In this document: piece by piece, positions 33,103 through 45,600 of the stretch
Numbering within the stretch: position 1 is the stretch's first letter
How the letters are laid out: every line of letters starts with the position of its first letter
Notes under the pieces: model-generated
The model's database searches: none
Told to the model about the DNA's origin: nothing
The model's input: the letters and a program-made list of their open reading frames with translations, nothing else
Program-made: the position numbers and the translations under genes
Assembly: GCF_036669915.1 (NCBI RefSeq)
Contig: NC_089321.1
Coordinates: forward strand, 11,201,414 to 11,265,413
Reading direction: 5' to 3'
DNA length: 64,000 bases
From: Pocillopora verrucosa
Lineage: Eukaryota > Cnidaria > Anthozoa > Scleractinia > Pocilloporidae

Positions 33103-36100
33103 TCAATATCCCTTCCGTCGACCACGAAGTTTCCCTCGACTTCTCCCTGGTCTAACTTTGCCTTTCCTTTCAAGGAGTTCTCTCTTATCAAGACTAAACC
33201 ATGGGATCTCAAATTCTCTGTGGGTAAAAATTCATTTATCCTATCAATCTAGAAATTTTCATGATACTTTACATCACTACTCATCATTAATATATCTCTC
33301 TGTTGGTATGTGTGCTATGATTGGTCAATTTAGCTGGCTATCTTTCACTGTACAGCCTACTAAATTCAAAAGTTTGTTTGAAATTGAAATCTTCCCCTCT
33401 ATTTGAACACAGAGATATAATAAATATCTTATTAACCTTATCTCTTGGTCTGTACTGTAAGTTATGGAACCTCATTTTTCTTTTCCGCTTGGTCCGTAAA
33501 TTACAGTATAGACCATGAATACAAGTGTCTATCCTCACTGTGTACTGCACATCTGTTGTTGTTGGGGGGGGGAGGGGGGGAAATATTCCAGTCCATTCTT
33601 TGTGAAAAAAAAATTAAAGTCTGTAACCCTGCCTAGTATTACACAGGTCACCTACCTTTCTTGAAATAAGGGAACAGGAAACCCAAAGGCTACTACAGGA
33701 ACTGTGTCAGAAACTTCAACTGCCATCACTAGAGGTTGGAGAATAAAACTATTATTCTTAACTCTTGAACTCCTAAGAGTGACAGGTGTCTAATTTCTCC
33801 TTACAATATCACCCCTGCATCAAACATTAAGGTGATGAAAATAAAGGAAATGATGCCCAACTAAAGAAGCTCTTGACTTAAAAAAAAATTCTCTATGCCA
33901 ACACCTTATGAAATGTATAGAGAACAGTAGGGAGAATATGAATATTCATGTTAGGATGCAAGGGGTTAATCTGAGGCTCTTTTTTTTTTCAATTTGCAAG
34001 CCCATATGAAAATTTTCACATCAATAAAATCTTGCTCATAAAAAAACCAAGCAGGTAAACATCAATTATCATTACATATCAATAAAATTTTCTACAAAGA
34101 TGGTAGTGCAGTGATTGTTTTTATTTGTAAAATGTTACAACAAAAAAACCAAATTCTGGTATCTGTTGTCTCATACCATCTTCGGGAGGTGGAAGGAATG
34201 ATTCAATATTTTTGCAGTCCTCATCTTTACATCCAGATCTTTTCCCTTTCAGTCGTGCTTCTTCTCTGTCTCTACTTTTCTTTTCAAGATTTTGATGCGC
34301 TTGCATTGCACGCATGTGTTGAATATCCCATCTAAAATCATAAAAGAAAAATAGAATTTAAATCTTTAAAATCAATCATTATTTTCACTATTGTCAAGTG
34401 TTCTGATTATGAAAAAATTGAAATATTAAGCTCTCTGCTCTGATGATTGAATTCGACACTGCCAAGTACAGTTTTCTTTGCCTGATCAAATTACAAACAA
34501 TCCTCATTCTTACCAGATCTTATTTCATTCAATTCCTTCTTCCCTAACAACTTTTTTTTTTTTAAAAAGAGAAAGTAAGGACCATTCAAAATGCATTTTT
34601 CCCTCACCTTTTTCTTCTCCTCTCCTCAACTTCATGTTTCATATGCCTTTTTGCAAATACATCATCGTCAATACTCTACAAAGAAAAATATGGAAATAAT
34701 TGACTAAGGTTAACTAAAGAGACCTTACCAAGATAATGCTTGTACTGAAAACAGGGAGAAAAACCTCTAGGAGTAAAACGAAACTGAACTGTAAACTTGA
34801 ACTTCCTTAACCCTTAATACCCTAACATCAGCATCCTTATTCTCTTCACTCTTTTCCGTACCTTTCTTCTGGTACTGACGAGGAGAATTTGCTTAATGAT
34901 CAGAGCTTTTTAGGTTGGCAATCACTTCCTTTTTTCTTAGGATCTTAATGAATGACTCAGCAATATTATTGTAAGGAGAAATATAGTGCTGATCACTCTT
35001 GGGTCTAAAGGGTTAAAAGTCCCCATCTGGCAGCCTTACATTAAAAAAATGGTCCACAGAAATATTAATATGACATACTATACTGCTGCTAGCAGTACAG
35101 CGCTAGTTGGCAATCATTTCTGGAGTAACATCAAAGGGCTTAACAACCAGACCCCAAGATGAAGAAGAGGCAAAAAGTTAAAAAAAATTTTGATTGACAA
35201 ATTCTCTCTCAGTAAGAATAAATTAATTTTCTCTAGTAGCTTAAGTAATTGTAAAAGGCACAGGGAGCATGGGAACATCTTTGACTTTGGATTAAATTAC
35301 ATATGTAATGAATACCTCATTGTTCTCTGATGATGATGATGATCCTGCTAATTTTGATGATTTTGAATTCCCTGTTCTGACTGCTGCTATTTCATTTACT
35401 TGCCAAGTAGGAACTGAAAATAAAAAAATAGATTTGTCACCAGAGGGTGTATCTAATATATTATAATCACCTAAGCCTTGTATTAAAAAGTATTTCTAAA
35501 AAATGGCCATTCAACATCATGTAAGAAAATGGCAAGAACTTATAGAAACCATAAGTGACAAAACTGTCATCAACTTTATTTTAACACTTAATTCATTGAG
35601 GAGGTAAGGTTAACCCTTTAACTCTCATGAGTGACCAAGACAGAGTTTCTCCTTACAATATCAATACAATATCATGCAGACAAGTAATGGGAATAAAGAA
35701 AATTATTAATTAGGGAATTAAAGAAAAATATCAAGTAAGGGATTATAAGTTGATCCAATACCAAATTCTCCAAACTAACATTACAAGAACTGTAAGGCAG
35801 ATAGTAAGGAGAATTACTAATGAGATATTAAGAGTTAAAAGGTTAAGTGAGGTTTTTTTGGACAATTGACTGAGCAGAGTAAAGCAAAACAATTGCAGTC
35901 TTAGATCAATTTTAACACTCTTGTCTCTTCATTACAGGAAATGAAGTCAGAGCCCTGAGAAAAAAAGGGCCCTTTTTCTTTTTCCTGCTCTGCAGGAGTT
36001 TTCAAATTACAAAGTGCTGTGTACAGACTCAATTGGAATTTCCTGTGGGACACACTGTGCTCAAACTGGACTGTAATCTAATTTTGAAAAAACTTTCCAT

Positions 36101-39100
36101 TCTGGGTGAAAAAACAAATTGTTATATTTTACCCTGTACATGGCTTTGAATTCTATCAGAGGCTGAACTCTCAACAGCTTTATATGGAAGATCCGGTGAG
36201 TTACCATGCAGGTAAAGTTTTTCAGTTCTCATGTGTGTATCATAGCTTACATCTTCGCACATATGCGAAGTCATGGTAACTGGTGCAGTTGCTGGGACTC
36301 GTTTGGCCCGCATCATTTGTTCCACTGACAAACGACGGCTACAAGACACATCAAAACAAAAACCACTTCAAAAAAATGTTTGAGATTAAATTTTTTTCTT
36401 TACCAGTATGTTCATGCAGACTTGACTAAACCCTTGACTGGTAACAATTGAAGGAGTACATAGAAATCAGCCTTACCCCTTTGTGACTTTTCATAGACCA
36501 CTAGATTCTTCCTTCAACTTGTTTTGTATTCACATGTAAAACATAAGGAGAATTTGAAGTTGCATTGAGAGGCACTAAGGACTTTACTATGGCACTCCTT
36601 CACATGATCTGATTCCATCTTCCATCCGGTGAGCTTACTTTTTCACTACTGATCTTTTATTCCTCAACTAACAAGAACACTATACACAATTCATTTTTGC
36701 ATGACATTACCATTTAGGTGTCACTGGCTTTGCATCCTTTTCTTCCTGTATTTCTTCATAACCCTCATTAACATCTCTTCTCTTCTTTACTGCCATTCTT
36801 CTCTCCAACCGATGCATACGAGACTCCAGCTATAATGTAGAACATAAACCATAAATGTTATGATCAAACTACAAAAATAAAGTAATTAATGGTAATCAGT
36901 CTCAATTACAGAATAGCATTTGATTGTATTCTGATTACCAGGTAACAGTAGTCCTATGAATGACTGCTCTCAGTAGTGGCAGGGCGTGAAATTGCACCTA
37001 ACACAGGCGCCAATGTGACCAAATCCTGAAATTAGTCACCAAATTGGCGACTAGAATGTTTCATCATAACCTTACCTAGAGAAATAGTGAATTAAAAAGA
37101 ATTTGCAAAGACAAATCCTCATTAAGTTTGTTTCCAAAACGTAGCAGATGCATCTGGATCAATAACTAGATGCCAGCTTGGATTTAGGTGAGCTTAAACA
37201 TTGCATATCATCCATCCTAGTGTCCCCTTTGTAGCACGTTAAAGACCTTTTCCCTAACTTAATTTCTAGAACGGTGACAGCTCCACTCTGATTATGACCT
37301 CCACTAAGGTTGTTGAAACATCAGTCCATACCACCACCAAAATTCATTCCCCAGACTACCCTCACTCAGATGACAGACTAAAAGATCAAAAACTCATTGA
37401 CTTAATAAAAAAATCAGCTACCTCCCTCATATGAGCATTCATATAGATCAGTTGGCACCTTAATTCTGTGATTTGATTAATTGACAACAGGAGTTTGTCA
37501 TCTAATTCTGTCTGAAATCATAATTTTGATTATCAACTTAGACTCTTGCTTTGGGGTTGTCTCATATTGTTCATTTCTCATATGGTAAAAAACCAAATTG
37601 GAAACCACTCAGTCTTTTTCATAAAAAAGGTTGTGGTTATTCATTGTGGTGAATAACAATAAAAGCTAAGTTTTCCATTTGTCTCACGATGTAGTATTTT
37701 TTTTTCCAACAGCTCTGATAGGCGCATTTCTGAGCCCACTCAGTCTTTTTAATGTTATACCATATAAAGAGAATAAGATATGGCCAATTTTGTTGCATTT
37801 TAAAAAAGTTTTGGCAAGATTTCTCCACAGTCCACACTTCATTATGCATATAGTTCTTGGAGAAAGAAAACAATGACAAAAAACATAAAGATAGTTCATT
37901 TGGGCATTTAGGGTTACACAGAAATCTTTCCCAAGTCTTACCCTTCAACCCATAAGAGTGACAAGCATCGAATTTCTCACGACAATATTACCCCTGAATC
38001 ACACATTAAGATCTTGACAATAAAGGAAATGATCACCATATTAAGAAGCTCTTGATTGTAAATCAAATTCTTCTTGCAAGCTCCTTAGGAATGTATGTAG
38101 AACAGTATGGAGAAATTTCACACTAACAGGGCATGAAATTAATTTTTTTTTTTCGGATAGCCACTTGGCTCCTAAATTCTTCAAAGTGGTAGCCAAGTGG
38201 AAAAAAGTTGGTCACCATTTTCAAAGACAAACAAAACCTTTTTTTAAGCTGTCGCGTTCTAGATAGACCCTCCAAAATTAAATTTGGGAAAAGATCTTTA
38301 ACGTGCTACAAAGTGGACACTAGGATGGACGATATACAACGTTAAAGCTCACCTAAATCCAAGATGGCGTCTAGTTATCGATCGAGATGCATGTGTTGCG
38401 TTTTGGAAACAAACTTAACGAGGAAGTTCGCCGCGGATTTATCTTTGCAAATCTTTTTAATTCACTATATCTCTTGGTAAGGTTATGATGAAACATTCTA
38501 GTCGCCAATTTGGTGACTAATTTCCAGGATTTGGTCGCCAAAGTGAAAAATTTAGTCGCATTGGTGCCTGTATTAGGCGCAATTTCACGCCCTGCACTAA
38601 TGTTAAGGTCCAAAGAGTTGAGTTAGGCACTTGAAATATTTTGGTACTCTGGCTGAATCATGACTCAAGCATGAAAGCAAATTCATGAACATCAAAGAGC
38701 AAAAATATTTACCAATTAGAATAATAATCATATTTATCAAAATCATACTCTTGGGTTCTAGTTTACTTCAAAGCTTTGATACATGAATGAAGTTGTCAAA
38801 ATTGTCACTTCTCCAAAAATTATTTGTATGTTGGTGTTTCCTCGTTCAATTTTTTTTGCCTGCTATTGCTCGCTAACCCACTAATTCGCTCATCCCAACC
38901 ACCTGCCTGCCTAAAAAAGGCTTATTTTCAGCTAAAGATAAATCGCAAAACTCAATCAAAACAAACATTACACAACATGAATTCACTCTCAGATGTCATT
39001 GGTAATTCTCCTTACTGTTCGCCATACCATTCTTAAAATTTTAGTACAGAGAATTTTTTTATTGGACGAACCAATCACCTTATTCTCATCACTTATTGGG

Positions 39101-39854
39101 TTGATATCACGGTATTGATATTGCAAGAGGGACACGAAATTTACGCGAACCTTATTAATTTGAAACACATTTACTTAACAGGGCAAATTCAGAGTGATAA
39201 TTGTACGTATGGTCTAAGACTAAGGCTTCTGAGAGAGCCTTTCTACCCGAAAACATGAAAAAGAAAGGAATTGTTCACACGAAAAATTAAATTCAAGAAA
39301 TCTGCCATGTGGCATCTCTCGAGCGCAACAAATTAATTATTCCACGTGACCTGTTATGAGCGCCATGTTTGAATCTGCCGCTGACCTCTCCAAAAATAAA
39401 ATTTATGCGATTCTGTGTTTTATGTATGCAGAAATTTAAGACAGTAAAACATTATGAAAACAGAACACAAATGTGCTTATACCTGTTCCTTGTCTTCTTT
39501 TAGTTTATTAATCTCTCGATCCTTCATCTGCAATTGTTCCTGTTGTTGTTGAATGAGCTCCAAATGCAGTAATAAAAGTTGCCGTAACTGAGTTAATTCA
39601 CCGACAACGTCCATCTTATGGTTGCTACCGTCACAAGCGATTTCTGGCTCCGACGGCTTAACTAACGGCACATCAGTGCTGGGTTGTAGTTGCTCTTTCT
39701 GTGTATCACTGCTACTGCTGCCATTTTTCAGAGCCATCGAAGATTTCGATCGCAAAACGCGGGTAACCTGCCGTTCCGATCGCGAGCTAGCAGAACCCGT
39801 CGCCAATTTGTTTCCCACAAAGGGCGCATCGGTTTTCGTTTGGTTTTGATCCAT
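33103..39854 (-). CDS. MSL1: MSL1, scaffold of the MSL (MOF/KAT8) histone acetyltransferase complex
   Basis: Nuclear scaffold that binds MSL2 through an N-terminal coiled coil and MOF/MSL3 through its C-terminal PEHE domain; the complex acetylates H4K16. Exons 5' to 3': 39854-39483, 37511-37422, 36829-36711, 36338-36133, 35413-35316, 34675-34608, 34331-34177, 33728-33656, 33217-33103; 431 residues. The coiled coil is about residues 90-185 (LTQLRQLLLLHLELIQQQQE; LESRMHRLERRM). The PEHE region begins VPTWQVNEI, continues DVFAKRHMKHEVEERRRKRW, SFLPPPED and VVAFGFPVP, and ends FEIPWFSLDKREL before a basic tail. Human MSL1 is about 610 residues; the middle is shorter here. Exon 2 (30 codons) lengthens the coiled coil and keeps phase on both sides, so it may be a cassette exon. 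The start is the ATG before DQNQTKTD; upstream in-frame ATGs are possible. Confidence 0.92.
33761..33968 (-). mobile_element. CCCTTTAA-type MITE, subfamily 3
   Basis: ttgaactcctaagagtgaca ... ttcatgttaggatgcaagggg. About 205 bp in MSL1 intron 7. The reverse of 55834-56046. Confidence 0.6.
34806..35016 (+). mobile_element. CCCTTTAA-type MITE, subfamily 3
   Basis: aacccttaataccctaacat, ctggtactgacgaggagaat, and the end gatcactcttgggtctaaaggg. In MSL1 intron 5. Confidence 0.6.
35611..35845 (-). mobile_element. CCCTTTAACTCCC MITE, subfamily 2
   Basis: aaccctttaactctcatgag ... gagatattaagagttaaaag. A small internal duplication (tcaatacaata; aattattaattaggg / aagggattataa) lengthens this copy. 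In MSL1 intron 4. Confidence 0.6.
36980..37260 (+). mobile_element. Truncated CAGGGCGTGAAATT transposon
   Basis: One intact end (cagggcgtgaaattgcacc) followed by about 280 bp that reads as the reverse complement of the right part of 38127-38594. The other end is lost. In MSL1 intron 2. Confidence 0.65.
37940..38625 (-). mobile_element. CCCTTTAA-type MITE, subfamily 3, split by a transposon
   Basis: 37940-38126 (acccttcaacccataagagtg ...) carries the body and 38601-38625 the far end; the element at 38127-38594 has inserted near its end. This nested insertion dates the MITE as older than the CAGGG element. Confidence 0.5.
38127..38594 (+). mobile_element. Full-length CAGGGC(A/G)TGAAATT transposon, 468 bp
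   Basis: Ends cagggcatgaaatt and aatttcacgccctg are inverted repeats with one mismatch. The direct repeat cactaa flanks both sides (38121-38126 and 38595-38600). Contains ttggc(g/t)ac subterminal repeats like the SUMO-intron element. Non-autonomous. In MSL1 intron 1, pointing opposite to the copy in intron 2. Confidence 0.7.
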
Positions 39855-41546
39855 GTTTCCAGTGCAGGGTAAGTCTGTGGTCATAACCATTTGGCAGACT
39901 TTGGTCCACGTTCTCTCGAACACGGCCCTAAAACTGTTTCGTTTCATTCGGGTCAAAAACAGCCATTACGGCACTTTGGCGGTCCATGTGACAAAAACAT
40001 GGCGAACAACACGAATACGAGGCAGCCGATGCTCTCGAGAGTCGCAGATGTCGTTTCCGGTATGAAGTCTGAAAAATGTCCTATTTTCCAAGACTATTCA
40101 AAATTAAGCATACAATTATTTGGAAAAACAATACAAGTTGTTTAGAAACCTACACTGTCCTAACACATTTCGAATTCAACAAGCTGACGAAAACTGTTTG
40201 CGACAAAATGACGCTATTTCCGGTAGTGATGGCATGGAACGGCGTGACAGGTTACCTAGCTGGGAGAGGTGCGTGCTTGTGTATTTCCGGTTAAAACTAG
40301 ACCGCGTACTTTTCACTTAAAAAAGCCCTCTTTGTTGAAATAAGGGAGCAAACCTTAGCTAACGCAAAATAAGCCGATATCTGCAATGTTCTTAGATTCT
40401 TAAATTTTTTATCATTCTTTTCAAAGGAACAACATTTTTAAGTTTGCAAAACATGTTTCGACATTACATATGTCATCTTCTATAGTAAATTATTTCATCG
40501 TTTTTAATTATGGAGGAAGGTATGGGGGAAGGTTTCCCTTTTATGGCATTCCATGTAAGGAGAAAGAAAACTATTCATGTAGCTTGTTTTGGATTCTGAG
40601 CGATTTTCAGAGCAAATGATAATCTCCTAATTGATTTCATAAAAGGGAAGACTCGCGAGACACGTGCGCGAAAAAGAACTCAGCCCCAGTGTGTTTGCGT
40701 CCTCTCTTCATATTACCGGGTGGCGAAATGAAAATTCCGAAAATCGCGAGATTCTGAGACCTACGAGACCCATGGTTGGTTTGTTTGTATACATGTAGCA
40801 AGCTTGGTTGTGCAACGTCCATCCAAAGCGTTTCCCTAGCAGATGTAAAATATTGTCAGCGGCATGCCTCTTAGAGTAACATCTTTCGTCGTCGCTACGC
40901 GCGCGTCTAATAACATTTGACGTCCATCTGCCCGTAGCAATTTTCCGGGTACAGTTTTTCCGTTCGTTTCAGTATCGCTGTACATTTGAATGTTGTTTCT
41001 GGAGTTAGAATTCTACTTCAGACTTGCCAGTGCTCCATCGCACGGACAATAGAGGACAATTCAGGTAATTTTATGTGTAACATTCTGAAGGCTCTTGGAA
41101 GACCCTTTGTTGATGAACGAGATGCTTGTTACAAATTCGATGCCAGTGTCAAAGAAAGAACGTGAAAAATCTCACGAAGGAAAACAGAAGTTTTTGAAAT
41201 AAATTAGGATCACAACATGTAATGAGTTATCGCACTAGCCATCTGATTCGTTATTTTGCTACATATTGGCTGAAGATTTATTTCGAAAGAACAAACTGGA
41301 TCTTACATCTAAGTAAAATTAGGGTTCGATCGATGTAGGGCAGAGATCATAGTCGGGAATTCGGTATGGTAAACACTTCTGACCAGTCAGGTAGTTATTC
41401 ATACTTTGCAAGAAATAAGAAACAGAGCAATATCTAAAGTTTGAAAAATATTAATTAATTTGTGGCTAAAAATTAGTCAATTTAATTTGTCAACCACTCC
41501 CCCAAAGATGACTGTCCGGGAAGGCGCGTCAGTCAAGTCTCTTGTT

Positions 41547-41757
41547 TAACCCTTTAACCCCAAAGATCTGATCGTTAATTTTCCCCTCTAGTAGCTTCAC
41601 ATAACCTGTAAGTAAGTTACAAGAATTTGGTATTAGATGAAGATAACATCTTCTATGTGATAAGTTTTGTGTATTCTCATTACCTGTTTGCTAGATAATG
41701 TATAGATATTTTAGAGAGAAGTTACACATTAATCACTTCTAGAAGTTAAGGGTCAAT
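41547..41757 (+). mobile_element. CCCTTTAACTCCC MITE, subfamily 1
   Basis: taaccctttaaccccaaaga, gtattctcattacctgtttgc, and the end cacttctagaagttaaggg. Close to 21766-21976. Confidence 0.65.
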
Positions 41758-41985
41758 TCTTTTACTCCAAGATCCAAATATCAATTCTCTTCACTGTTAT
41801 ACTTTTCTAATGATTTGAGCCCTGAGAGATTGGTGTTTAATTAAGAATATTACCCATCGATATACAATTAAAAATCTTACACTTTTTCTGGTATATTACA
41901 TTACTAATTGTGTGAATATGAAAGCGATCTTTGCAGTTATGAACACTACCTAAGTAGTAGTGAAAAGAAGACCTGAAAAAAATTC

Positions 41986-42059
41986 AGGCCTGTATGGGAT
42001 TTGAACCCATGACTTTTGCGATACCGGTGCAGTGCTCTACCAACTGAGCTAACAAGCCA
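41986..42059 (-). repeat. tRNA-Thr(GGT)-like unit, probably a SINE head
   Basis: On the minus strand a 7-bp acceptor stem (GGCTTGT/ACAGGCC with one G-U pair), a 4-bp D-stem, a perfect T-arm (ATGGG TTCAAAT CCCAT) and good A and B boxes are present. The anticodon stem has two mismatches and position 33 is C, not U, so a working tRNA is unlikely. A T-run and a conserved tail (caggtcttcttttcactact) follow to about 41890, as in a tRNA-derived SINE. Confidence 0.65.
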
Positions 42060-42627
42060 ACTGGGAGCTGATCACTGTGTTGGTTCCAAATAAACAAATA
42101 AACGATAAATTGTGCTACTTACAGAGGGTAATCTAATTCTCACTTTGTTACATAATGTAGTGAGAGAAAAACAAAAGAACATTTAAACCACTAATGTTAA
42201 AATTTTTTTTTCAAACATAATTATAAGCAAGCTTGGTTAAAAATTACAACACATCTTGAAAACAAGGTTCTTTGTGACACTGTTATTCCTCCCCTACATT
42301 ACACTCCTTTGAACATCCCTTTAACTACAATTAACTTTTTGAAATTGTATTTAAAGCTAAAAGTATCTATAAATTAATTCAGAACAATTCTCCAATAACT
42401 TCTAATTTAGCAAATAACATTTTGTATATTACAAGCTTAACGTCAGTCTTGATATTCATACTTGACCACAGTAAATGACTGTTAGATAATATAAAAGTTT
42501 GTTTTGTAAGATTTATTCATCTTCTGATTTGTAATCTTCTTTTTTTAATACTAGGTCCTTTAAAATATCAAGTTACATTCAAAAATATTGTCAACCCTTT
42601 GAAAGCTAAAGGTGAGACTTCCTGAAG

Positions 42628-45600
42628 ATGTCAGAAATTGTGGACTGCATTGCTTACATTGTTCAGAAAGTATGTTGGAGCCTGGGTGTTTGTGCACTCT
42701 TTATTGCCAAGCGGTTGGCAGATTTTTTTGGGTTAATATTCAACATCCTTGCTTGTTTAACCATTGTGAGACTACCGTTTATGATGATGCAGTTCTACCA
42801 CATGGACTCAATGGTGGAATGGCGGTGTGTAGGTTTTGTCCATTTTTTGTTCTTTCTGGTGGACATACCATTTATTCTCATGTTATTGCTTATGGTCTTG
42901 TTTACCGGGGGGTTGATTCTCATCCCACTCATCAATGAAATCAAGGCAAAGATGAACTTAAAAGATTTCACAAGTGAAGGGGCGGGAATTTATGGTGTGA
43001 GAGCATTTGAGCTTCATTTAATCATTGGAAAGAATTTCTTTCGTCTCATCTGTGACATTTTGTGTGTTCCTCTGGCCATTGTTTGTTTCTTCTCGTGGAG
43101 ATGTTGCATTTTTGTGAAAAAACTGCAAATGAAGAACTACAAGTGGAGAGACTTTGGATGGAGAAAAATTTGCATCATACAATTTTTACAACTCTTGGTT
43201 GATATTCCTTGTATTTTGATTGGCCTGCTTGTTATGATGACATGGCGTGCCCCATTTTTAGTCAGGAATGTGAATGAGTGCCGAAAAAATTATAAAAATT
43301 GGAATCAGTGGAGATTTGAAGTTTTTCCCGAATTTGTTTTCTTTTTTGTTGACTTTTTTTGCCTGCTGCTTTTTGTTTTAACCATAATAACATGGAGACT
43401 GCCCTTCTTGGTGCACAAGCTTTATCATACAGAGAAAAAACAGTGGAAAGTCCGAAAAGTTATTGTTGAACAATTTCTGTTGATATTTGTGGATATTCCG
43501 TGTATTCTATGTGCCATTATTGTGTTCATCACCTTATGGAGAGTTCCCAACTTCCTCAGAAACTGGGAAAGCGACCAATGGAAAATCAGGAAAAACTGTG
43601 TCTGCCAGATGGGAATGCTGTTTATTGACTTTGTCTGCATTCTGTTGTGTTTGGTTGTCATGATAACCTTGTGGAGGTTATACCCCTTAATTTGTGATGT
43701 CAAGAAGTACTATTCAAGACCCCAGGAGGAACGATCCTGGAAGATTCGAAAGTCCATTTGTAAGAATGTTGCATTTTTGCTTATAGACATACCAGCTATA
43801 TTTCTCTGTCTTGTCATATTTGTTACAATTTTGCGATTTCCCAAGCTACTGTCTAAGCTTATCCAATCTGGGAATTTCTTCCTGGAGTTTGCCATTACAG
43901 TTTACTTTGAGGCTGCCATGTTGGTAGTGGACATTTTCTTCGTCCTACTGTTTGTGGCTCTGATGTGCGTCAGGCCCATCCAAAGCTGGGTGCATCTGCT
44001 GGAAGACGAAGAACATAAAAAGAACCGCCTTCTGAGGCACTACATGCAGTGGGTCCCTGATATTCTGGAGAAGCGCTTCCAGAATCGGAGAGAGCTAGAA
44101 GGCATCTTTTCAACTTGTTTAAAAAATCGATCATCGGAGGCAGAGCTCTGGAATAATCTTCACACTGTCAATAGAGATTATTTGGAGGAATTAGAGTGGA
44201 TTCGAAACAAAGTGAGAAAATACGAACTCGATGGAGAATTCGGCCATTTGATTGATATGATCAAATGGTGGGAGGAGAAACGAGTGAACAAGCTGCTGCG
44301 CTTGTACAGATGTGAAAGGAATTTTTTACTCCACCCCAATCTCTCCACCCATAACAACAACTTGGCAAAATTTAGAAACGAGATGCTTCGATATGAGAGT
44401 CACGTAACCGAGCAATATCGCACTGTTGAAAAGTACACCATTCCTAAAGTGCCGCTGTGGGGTGAGGAATGCGGGCTCAAGACGCGCTCGCGTGAAGAGA
44501 CTCAACAAGCTCTGATCAAATGTCTCCCCAGTGGACGATTCGTCCTCTTGGTGCTTACACTGCTGAATGTAGCTCTGATATACCGCGGCCCTGCCTTGTT
44601 GAGAAACCTCTGCCGGCGCTGGTATGACCGGAGGAACATAGTGTTCAGCTCTTGTAAAGAGTATTTTTACGATCTGTTGACTGTTTGCAGAATCTTGTTG
44701 GTCCTGATGTTCTTGTATCGAGCGCCTTTCTTGATCACCGACATCACAATAGACATTGTTTTCAAACACAGTTGGCGCGCAGTTCGTGAGACGGTCAAAA
44801 GATATCCAGCCATGATCTTAGAAGACCTTGTTCAGCTGGTTAGTTTTTTTTTCAGCTGGGAGAGTGTCCGCTTTCTCTTCACTGCTCTTCTCTTTGGTCT
44901 CCTGATGCCGGCGGATTTATTTTTGACCATTACGAAATTTTTTATTTCAAAGGACTGCGCCTATTTCGTCACCGCTGTCTTGTACGTGATTTTCGTGGCC
45001 TTTCCGTTTCTCATACCGTTTTACATCAGCCAGAGAATAGACTCTGACACGTTGACAGTCGTAATCGGCGCATTTGCTGTGATTTTGTTGATGGTTTTGG
45101 TGATAATGGTCATTCTTTTGCTTAAGTATAGAAATCCATCCAACAGGCACGTGCATAGCCAAGCAGACGCGCTCGTAATCGAACCAACGCCTTACGACTA
45201 CGTACGATTCAACTGGACAAACATTCACGTGATCGTATTTGAAATCGTGGAGTTACTACAACTGTTAGCGTTAGTGTTCGTGGTAAGTGATCTACCCATG
45301 CCTGGTGCAGGTATTCTCAACACTGCTTCCCAATATCTGCTATTGAACTTCGCTTCTTTTAATGTGAAGCTCTGGTTGACCTTTTTTATATTCGTGGTAT
45401 GGTTTTTCTGCTGCGGCGCGCCTGTGATCTTGGAAAGCGTCCTGGAGCATCTACCTAAGGGATCATGCGCAAAACACATGGGATGGACTTTGTTCCTGTC
45501 TCTTTTCGCTAACACCTTATTTGTAACGGTCGTGGAGAGTTTCCTTACGTTTGTAGCCTGCAAGACCAACGATTGCCCCAAGCTTAACTCAACTGTAAAC

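Larger units (their letters stand above)
39855..42554. other. Divergent spacer between MSL1 and the multi-pass protein
   Basis: The MSL1 promoter lies at the left. A possible non-coding first exon of the right-hand gene ends at a donor (ggacaattcag|gtaatt) at 41064, which would splice to the acceptor ttaatactag at 42554. Also holds a MITE and a tRNA-like unit. No coding exon seen. Confidence 0.5.
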
